Shown here one piece after another: positions 57,281-64,000 of a DNA stretch of 64,000 bases. A program made the position numbers and the translations under genes. Positions within the stretch are counted from its first letter, which is position 1, and every line of letters begins with the position of its first letter. The DNA comes from Aphrocallistes beatrix (Eukaryota > Porifera > Hexactinellida > Sceptrulophora > Aphrocallistidae). The stretch lies in the NCBI GenBank assembly GCA_963281255.1, contig OY725488.1, positions 9,211,524 through 9,275,523 on the forward strand, written 5' to 3'. The notes beneath the pieces are model-generated. The model made no database searches, was not told the DNA's origin, and worked only from the letters and a program-made list of their open reading frames with translations.

Positions 57281-57452
57281 CATATATTACAAAACCATTA
57301 AAGATAACTTCATAATGTTTACCATATTTTAGACACAAATCATGTTTACATGTGAGGTGTTGTAACAAACTGATGCAATGAACTAACATAATTGTTATTG
57401 CGCCATTTCCGGGAAATAATATAATTAAGTAATAGTAAGATCCTAACAACAT
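57281..57452. repeat. Segmental duplication, part 1 (matches 63545-63757)
   Basis: From TTACATATATTACAAAACCA to CCTAACAACATG it matches the end of the window, where a 34-bp palindrome is inserted. A diverged inverted relative is at about 62400-62555. Between 57000 and 57280 I see no gene. Confidence 0.8.
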
Positions 57453-58436
57453 GAAGGCATGAGAGCATTGTTCAAATTTCAGATTTACTCGGTTTTATTC
57501 AGAAAAAAAGTCAGCCGACAGACTGTGAGTGCATCGACTCGTAGGACACGAATGGTGATACAGTCAACTCCACTTAATTGGGACAAGTCTTCAGGAACGG
57601 AATGGTTCCCATACATAGAAGCTAATACTAAATTTCATCGGTAAATGGGGAACTCCAGGACCAAAGTGTCCTGATTAGAGTCCTTGTATTTGAAATCAAC
57701 ATAATGAATACCATATAGTAATCATGGAGATCTCGCTTGATTACTTTATTTACAGAAAATAGTATTGCTATACCTGCGCTGTAAACATATTTTTCAATGT
57801 CAACCAATCAGATTTCAAGTTTAGAGTATTATTATTTATTATATGCATTGAGTTAATTTAATCCTTAATGGTCAATAAAATAAAAGCCAACTGTAACCTT
57901 TAAATCCTGCAATTTCATTGGTCAGCAGAATAATGTCTTGTAAACATTTTTCATTTCAGCCAATCAAATTTCAAGTTTAGAGAGTTGTTTATGTGTATTG
58001 AGTCAGGTCTATTCCATATTAACTAATTATATTAAATTCTGCTGTTAGATAAAACCTTGCAATTTTATTTCACCACATTTGTCACATTTTGAGGCAAGGT
58101 GTGAAATTATGAATAATAGTTACATTAGGCTAGATAGTGATTCTAACTTGTATATGTTCATTGAGTTACGTATAATCCATAATAATCAATAGAATCAAAT
58201 CCAATTGAATCCTTTTTGTGTAAAGGTGTGAAATTTTTTAAGAATCTTGGAGAATAAAGAGGTTTAACAAGTTCCCTGCGCAAAACAAGGTTCATCTTGA
58301 AATTTGCAAAATGTACCCATTTACCGAATGCTATCTGAGAGAATGAGAGAATTTCAGTAAATCTAGAAATTACAGCAATCTGCCACCATCTTTCATGCGG
58401 TTACCATCATTCCACATTCCATAAATATGTTAGGAC
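57453..58436. other. Intergenic, MITE traces
   Basis: 57560-57690 (CAGTCAACTCCACTTAATTG ... GACCAAAGTGTCCTGATTAG) looks like a decayed pogo-like MITE. The rest is AT-rich and has several CCAATCAAATTTCAAGTTTA repeats (57802, 57960). No gene. Confidence 0.4.
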
Positions 58437-58558
58437 AGTGTTTTTATCCCAAGCGTACCCCCATACAGTTTTTAAACTTTCTGTGTACTCTTCAACAGTT
58501 AACTCATAATATGTTGAGATATAAAATTTTGAGGAGCACCTCAGTTTGAATACCACTG
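58437..58558. mobile_element. Short hAT-like MITE
   Basis: Ends CAGTGTTTTTATCCCAAGCG and GTTTGAATACCACTG. Candidate 8-bp flanks TGTTAGGA and TGCAATGA agree poorly. Non-coding. Confidence 0.5.
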
Positions 58559-58640
58559 TGCAATGATACCAAGTGAGTGGAGTCTGGTATACTTTTGGTA
58601 GTACAGCAAGGTGGGCCATGGCAATAAGAGGTTGATAATC

Positions 58641-58716
58641 CCTGTAGGCTGAAAGAAGCGAGATAGAATATGTTGACAATCCCTGTAGGCTGAAGAAGTG
58701 AGATAGAATAAGTTGA
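58641..58716. repeat. Two-copy tandem repeat
   Basis: AATCCCTGTAGGCTGAA...GTGAGATAGAATAxGTTGA occurs twice in succession, with about 45 bp per unit. Confidence 0.7.
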
Positions 58717-58734
58717 ACCAGATTTAACCACTAG

Positions 58735-58975
58735 CTACTGTTTACACAATATATGCTTACTAGTAGGTATATATATAGATAGTAAGCTTATACAGTGCAT
58801 CTCATCACAATTTTTACATTATTAAATGAATGTCATTTTTATGCATAAATCGTTCATTACGCAAGAATCTTTCTTAAATGCCAGTATATGTACCTAATGG
58901 TTATTAATACACGTTCATCAAGTAGATTCAACAGGGAAAAATACAATACACTGAATGCGGAGTCGCTTATTAATG
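58735..58975. repeat. Segmental duplication, part 2 (matches 63758-64000)
   Basis: TTTACACAATATATGCTTAC to GAATGCGGAGTC recurs at the window end. In that copy parts 1 and 2 are contiguous; here about 1.28 kb separates them. Confidence 0.85.
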
Positions 58976-59115
58976 ATGGTTAGCTTCAGAGTTTCGTGAG
59001 CTGAGCTGAGGAATAAAATCTGAATTTATAACTACAGATGATAAAAATAATTTTTAAAATGCAAATAAAATAAATTGGCTGTCAACCCAAATACGTCACG
59101 TCGAAATTAAAAAAG

Positions 59116-59124
59116 TATATAAAG
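59116..59124 (+). promoter_or_regulatory. TATA box of 59174 gene
   Basis: TATATAAAG about 58 bp before the ATG, followed by a short A-rich leader. Confidence 0.5.
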
Positions 59125-59173
59125 AGGTGTGATTCCGTAAAATAACAAATAAACATAACAACAAATAAACAAG

Positions 59174-59551
59174 ATGAACCAAGGAAATGAAAAAGAAACA
59201 GAAATTAAGCAACTAGAGATAATCTCTGAATTGCTATTGCCTGATTGGAAGAAACGTTTATCAGAAGGAAAGAAATTAAGAGACCTTGTTGATCCTGATG
59301 AGTTATGCGGTGTTAAGAATAGCAAACTTGAGATGAAAAGTAAGTTTCTCTCTGAAGAACATTTCGCAGATTTGAAAAATAGGAGATTATATTGGAAAAC
59401 TAAATTTTCGGTACAAAAAAGGAAAGATGAGCCAATCAGACTTGAGAGAGAAGTAACCGCATTAAAACGTGAGAAACAGAGATTGATAAAAGACAGAGAC
59501 GAATCGATCAAAGAGATCAAAGTACTGAGGCAAAAAATGGGAATCCAGTAA
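59174..59551 (+). CDS. Small charged coiled-coil protein, unknown
   Basis: 125 codons, MNQGNEKETEIKQLEII to LRQKMGIQ, one exon. About 40 percent charged residues. Heptad-like helices lie at about 8-60 (ISELLLPDWKKRLSEGKKLR) and 80-122 (REVTALKREKQRLIKDRDES). No signal peptide, membrane segment or known domain. ATG context (AAGATGA) and an upstream TATA box support a real gene. It could be an orphan gene or the first part of a longer one, though no donor is evident at its end. Function unknown. Confidence 0.55.
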   Translation: MNQGNEKETEIKQLEIISELLLPDWKKRLSEGKKLRDLVDPDELCGVKNSKLEMKSKFLSEEHFADLKNRRLYWKTKFSVQKRKDEPIRLEREVTALKREKQRLIKDRDESIKEIKVLRQKMGIQ

Positions 59552-60123
59552 GGCTCTTCTACTTAGCTAAATGCAATGCTGAATCCAATAATTGCACCAA
59601 CTCTAAGCTCCCTGCTGCGACGCATGCATTTATTTGTGTTGTTTGTGTATGAATTTGTCCAATTGTTTGTGTATGAATGTGTGAGCATACTTTTCCATGG
59701 CACATTATATATTTTTGATTACTATACTTGTATGAATTATATATACTATAACATGAGTATTCTTTAACATCAGAAAATGCTTGGTTTCGCTTTGTCTAAA
59801 CAGACATTTCTCCTAAAAAGCTACAAAATCCTAGGATTAAAATATATTCCCTGACTAAAATGCTCCAATGCTACAAAGAATTAACCTTAGTACATATTGT
59901 ATCGTAGGCATTGTGGTGTCTAGTCATAGTGCAGTATAGTCACGATAGGAATGCAGATTAAGCTTAATAAAGCATGCGTGGGCGTTTTGGCTGTAGGTAA
60001 TCACATAGTATTTTAGCTGATTCTAAAGAAACAGTTGTCGTTTGTAAATCATTTATACTGTCGCATATTAATATTTTAGTCTAGGTCGAATCATTAATTT
60101 AATAACATTAAAACGACCTAAAT
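59552..60123. other. Intergenic, no gene seen
   Basis: AT-rich. Only short chance frames, such as one at 59576. Confidence 0.4.
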
Positions 60124-60276
60124 ATGGCTAACCTTTTGGAAACTTTTCAACATTGCAAGCAGGGAAATGTATCAGATTGGGAAGTTTGTTCAAGGCAGCA
60201 GTCCCCCGTTATTGGTCAGAAAGACGGAGATAATTTAAGCCTATTACATTTGATAGCAAATGAGCGTGGTGGCTAG
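60124..60276 (+). CDS. Ankyrin-like N-terminal exon or fragment
   Basis: ATG opens 50 codons, MANLLETFQHCKQGNVSDWE, then GQKDGDNLSLLHLIANERGG and a stop. This is the arrangement of the start of an ankyrin-repeat protein (helix, loop, KDGxNxxLLHLIA). Too short to be a whole protein. A splice donor could lie at GCGTG|GTGGCT just before the stop, but no following ankyrin exon is seen, and a repeat-rich region begins at 60510. Likely a first exon or a relic. Confidence 0.4.
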   Translation: MANLLETFQHCKQGNVSDWEVCSRQQSPVIGQKDGDNLSLLHLIANERGG

Positions 60277-60509
60277 CTAAGCAACCAAATTATATGAAGT
60301 ATGGTCTATATATATCGCGTATATAGAATCTGATGGCGCATATATAGAAGTTTGTGTGAAGTCCTGCCATACCACAGCTTCCACCACTGCTCCGCTGCCC
60401 CACCCCAGGTACCCACACTCGGCGCTTATGCTTAAGATACCCACCACCAAATTTTGAGTCGAACACAGTTATCCAGATTGCATCAAGAAATGAGACTAAC
60501 CTGAATGAG

Positions 60510-60933
60510 CAGGGTTGGGTTTTGTCCGTCCAAAACAGGTTTTGGACAGGGCAGTGGACAAAACCTGGTTTTAACCGGTTAAAACGGACAAAATTGGACA
60601 AAACCGAATGGAAACTGTAAATCATTGCAGTGGGTACGAAACAGTTTAGGATGGAAAGAGAGCGAGGACAATGAATGGATTTTCTTGCTAACTCCTGTTT
60701 ATTTCCATAACTATATTTTGTATTCGATTTATCATGGAAGACACGAACAACACTTGGACAAAACCTGGACAAAACTTGAACAAAACTTGGATATAACGGT
60801 TATATCCAAGTTTTGTCCAAGTTTTGCCCAGATTTTGTCCAGTTTTGTCCACCCAAGAGGTTTTGGACAGGACGGTTTTAACCTGGTTAAAACCACTAGG
60901 TTTTGTCCAAGTGGACAAAACCTGCCAACCCTG
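60510..60933. mobile_element. hAT MITE rich in GGACAAAACC repeats
   Basis: Ends CAGGGTTGGGTTTTGTCC and GGACAAAACCTGCCAACCC(TG), target duplication TGAATGAG (60502-60509, 60934-60941). Each arm carries many TTTTGTCC units in inverted orientation, and a near-palindrome is centred near 60797. The middle (60605-60750) is unrelated. Non-coding. Confidence 0.85.
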
Positions 60934-60983
60934 TGAATGAGGCATTCAATTGGCTAGTGCGTTTGAAATAGGATATTAAAGAT

Positions 60984-61150
60984 AAAAGCGCGCTCCGCTT
61001 ACATGCGCTGCAAGGCTTCGGACACTGCGTGTTCGCAGAGTCGCGCTGCGGGCGCCTGGAGTTACTTAATCTAACCTATTATGGGATCTTTTTTACTCTA
61101 TATGTATACTGTAAACAAAAGTTAACGAATAATTCATCAACTGAAAATAT
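60984..61150 (-). repeat. Helentron-like 3' end, second subfamily, minus copy
   Basis: AAGCGCGCTCCGCTTAC, GGCGCCTGGAGTTACTTAAT and TCTAACCTATT complement 56046-56194. Confidence 0.65.
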
Positions 61151-61157
61151 AATATTC

Positions 61158-61420
61158 GAAATCTACACCCCTAAAAACCCCATGTCAACGGTTGGAAGCT
61201 AGTCTCTAGCCTATTTTTGAGATTTGTTTACTTTATGTATCTATTGTAAACAAAAGTAAACAATTATTATCATATTTACTCGAAAATACGATATTCGAAA
61301 TCTACAGCCCTGAAAACCCTATGTCAATCGTTGGAAGCTAGTCTCTAGCTTATTTTTGAGACTTTATGTACGTATCTATTGCAAACAAAGTAAACAAAGA
61401 ATTTATGATGTAGACCTAAA
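61158..61420. repeat. Two-copy tandem repeat, unit about 138 bp
   Basis: CGAAATCTACACCCCTAAAA...GGAAGCTAGTCTCTAGC recurs from 61296. The same opening words flank the Helentron-like copy b at 9548. Confidence 0.75.
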
Positions 61421-63032
61421 ATATTTTTTTATTAAAAAGAATCGTGTGAATCGCATTATAAAAGTTTGATAATTGATTATTTCTCATATTAGCCAATGAA
61501 TTTCAATCACACATAGTCCTTTTGATTGTATGCATAAGTTGGATTATAATGTATTTACAATATACTAGTAAAAGAAACGAATTTCATTGGTCAGCACAAT
61601 TTGTTACCTATCTCGGCGAGGTGTGAAGTTTTCGCTTAGATCTTCGAACTTAATCATAGACTCATTATTATTTACCTTTGTGCCAAATTTTACATTTCTA
61701 GCACTTCCCAGTTCCTCAATCAATTCTGGACAAACAAACAAACAAAAAAACCATTGCGTTTTAATATACAAGCTAATTAACCGTTAACCAAGATTGACGG
61801 CGGTTAGCCGGTTAACCGCATCCAGCCTTGTCTTAGATAAAACCATGGTACAGGTATTACTCTACAATGGTTTTGGACGATATAGCTATGCTGAGATAGT
61901 CCAGCACAGTGGAATATTTCTGTTAAAAAAACTGTAGCAGACTATACTCACTGGAATAATAGTACACTGTGGAATGTAATGATGCCACTGCATGAAAACC
62001 AGAAGCAAACTACTGTAATTTCATGACTGAAATTGTATTAAAAGTTCCATCATTACAAAAACTAGTAATTGTCTAGTAGTAAACACTATAATTAAATAAA
62101 ATTATATAATATAGCCTCAGATTACTTCGAAATCAATTAGGTACAAATACAACTGCTTAAATTGTAGTATTTTAATTTAGGCTAAAAGACTACATCTTTT
62201 GCTGTTGTTTTTTATTTGGATATTATACAACCAATTATTGCGCAAAACACGATTTCATTTGATAATCGGGACTAGAGAGTTGCCACATTGTAGGGACAGA
62301 TCATAATAAACATCATTTTAAGTAACTTGATTAAATCTTACATTATTTTCTTATTTTGTTTTTGATAAAACGGGTATATCTCTAAATTCTGATCAATGCT
62401 TTCATTACTACATAATGTTAGGATCTTACTACGTATAATTTTTAATGGCAATGCTGCTATGTACGTTAATTGATTGCATCAGCTTGTTACATGTAAACAT
62501 GATTTTTAGATAAACATTATTTGAAGTTATCTTTAATGGTTTTGTAATAATGTAACTTTCTATATCTGCTTAATGTTCAAATTATTATTAACTTACAGGG
62601 AGAATAATCAATTTTACTACGTGTAGTATTACTATATGAATTTCTTCATCAGGGATTTGTATGATGGACACACAAGAATAGCCATCAACCTAATACATTG
62701 AAAATTATCTGAAAATTATCATTTTTTCAATATCAGGTTAAAGCTTAGTCCAAAAATCCATGCTTCAACCAATTAATACTGGCATCGGTTAACCGGTTAA
62801 CCGCCCTGTAGGAAACCAAAATAATCGAACCAAACATCGGTTAACCAACCCCAGCACTGTCTAAGATTTTCTAGTCCCGCACTTTTTTTGAGGTGATAAG
62901 AGTTGTATGGCACCCAAACAGTGGTTTATCTTGTAATTCCAGGGGTGATGGCAACCCGACGCCAAAATCGAATCACACTGCAAGCACCTTGGCTCCCCCG
63001 ACGATACCAGACTGGCACCTATGTGACCTGTA
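61421..63032. other. Intergenic with GGTTAACCG-type repeat ends
   Basis: Clusters of GGTTAACCGGTTAACCG at 61790-61832 and 62786-62858, each ending CCAGCCTTG or CCAGCACTG followed by TCT(T/A)AGAT, look like right ends of one hAT-like family; matching left ends were not found. 62400-62555 is an inverted relative of 57281-57452. No gene. Confidence 0.4.
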
Positions 63033-63298
63033 CAGTACACCGTTACTAACCTGAACAACTCGTGCCAAAGATCGAAGAATCGTTCAGATTAGTGAAATAA
63101 CACTAATTCAATGGAGCAAATGTGTATTGTTAGAAAATTAAGGATATTATTTGTTATGAATGCTTTTTTAATGCGGTTTCTCAATCTAATTAAAGATATA
63201 AGATCATTAAAGTTGATTCGAAGCATTGAAGCTAATATGATAATATTTAGGGTTTTGGATTGTAAGAGTGAAGTGTTCGGATTAGCGAGGGTGTACTC
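63033..63298. mobile_element. pogo/Tigger-like MITE
   Basis: Ends CAGTACACCGTTACTAACC and GGATTAGCGAGGGTGTACT, flanked by TA on each side. Internal sequence matches the nested element at 33327-33601 (AGTGAAATAACACTAATTCA). Non-coding. Confidence 0.75.
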
Positions 63299-63544
63299 TA
63301 CTTGGATAAACTCACTTGGAATTTATTTCACGCTATTTTCTATGAATATTATGACTAATCAAAATACGTTATGTGCTATAGCCAATCAATTTGATCTATA
63401 ACCTTCAACAACCAAATAAGAACCCAATATAGTTCTATTTAAACTATTAATTTTGATTACTGTGTTAGATTTAGTTAGTTGGCTAGTTTGTATCTCATCA
63501 ACATTTTTGTATACCGGTAATCGAATTAATTTCATTCAAAAAAT

Positions 63545-64000
63545 CTCATTATATTACAAAACCATTAAAGATAACTTAATAATGTTTATCCATAGCCTAC
63601 TCTAATATTAGAGTAGGCTATGGTTTACCATATTTTAGATACAAATCATGTTTACAAGTGAGGTGTTGCAACAAACTGATGCAATGAACTAACATAATTG
63701 TTATAACGGCATTTCGGGGAAATAAAATAATGAAGTAATAGTAAGATCCTAACAACATGTAGCTGCAGTTTACACAATATATGCTTACTAGTAGTATATA
63801 TAGATAGGAAGCTTATACAGCATATCTCATCACAATTTTTGCATTATTGAATGAATGTCATTTTTATGCATAAATCGTTCATTACGCAAGAATCTTTCTT
63901 AAATGCCAGTATATGTACCTAATGGTTATTAATACACCTACATAGGAAGTTCATCAAGTAGATTCAACAGGGAAAATACAATACACTGAATGCGGAGTCA
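63545..64000. repeat. Segmental duplication copy running off the window
   Basis: Joins the sequences of 57281-57452 and 58735-58975 directly. It contains a 34-bp perfect palindrome at 63590-63623 that is absent from the other copy. Confidence 0.85.
63590..63623. mobile_element. Minimal 34-bp palindromic insertion
   Basis: CCATAGCCTACTCTAAT followed by its exact complement. The paralogous site at about 57325 lacks it, and TTTA appears on both sides (63585-63588, 63624-63627). The half-sequence is the terminal repeat of the foldback MITEs at 19995-20481 and 10381-11436. Confidence 0.75.

Noticed and set aside
60290-60772. 160-codon minus frame
   Set aside because: It runs through the hAT MITE arms (FVQVLF-like repeats from TTTTGTCC units) and has no domain.

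Overview
The window is AT-rich animal DNA, probably from a marine invertebrate. The signs are spliceosomal introns, TATA boxes 50-90 bp upstream of starts, many DNA-transposon relics with clear target duplications, and microsatellite-bearing Helentron-like repeats. The gene families (a formin with PH-type domains, coiled-coil/NHL proteins, UBE2Q-type ubiquitin-conjugating folds, mitochondrial ferredoxin FDX2) are metazoan. I cannot name the species.

Layout. 1-3295 is the 3' part of a fossil Ty3/gypsy LTR element that ends inside a Helentron-like repeat. 4486-8136 is a PH-domain formin in two same-frame halves. 8997-12499 is repeats: a Helentron-like copy, a 1.06 kb palindrome and a hAT. 13166-16103 holds a broken NHL gene, a U2AF35/ZRSR-like fragment and a RING-like zinc exon. 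16464-20875 is nested mobile elements plus a truncated NHL exon 1. 21156-21947 is the first UBE2Q-like gene. 22022-25640 is a tandem duplication carrying relics of that gene. 25643-28719 holds two foldback elements, one with a RING exon.

The core is 28834-53663. Four two-exon coiled-coil/NHL genes (N1-N4) lie on the minus strand, interleaved with UBE2Q-like genes Q2 (C-terminally truncated), Q3 (relic) and Q4 (intact). Where the pair survives (Q2/N3, Q4/N4, and the decayed Q1/N5) the UBE2Q-like gene lies 0.5-1.2 kb upstream of an NHL gene on the same strand. All UBE2Q-like copies have Phe where the family has its catalytic Cys. The four NHL propellers differ mainly at the same in-register positions of each blade. 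I infer a diversifying recognition propeller paired with an inactive E2 scaffold, and regard this as the best candidate here for an undescribed system.

The right end (53911-64000) holds a Helentron-like copy with a nested palindromic MITE, an apparently complete FDX2, a small orphan coiled-coil gene, an ankyrin-like exon, further hAT and pogo-type MITEs, and the start of a segmental duplication that runs off the window. Five foldback elements with unrelated iterated subterminal motifs are a second striking feature. Four can be compared with empty paralogous sites in this same window, and three carry zinc-finger or helix-turn-helix fragments.
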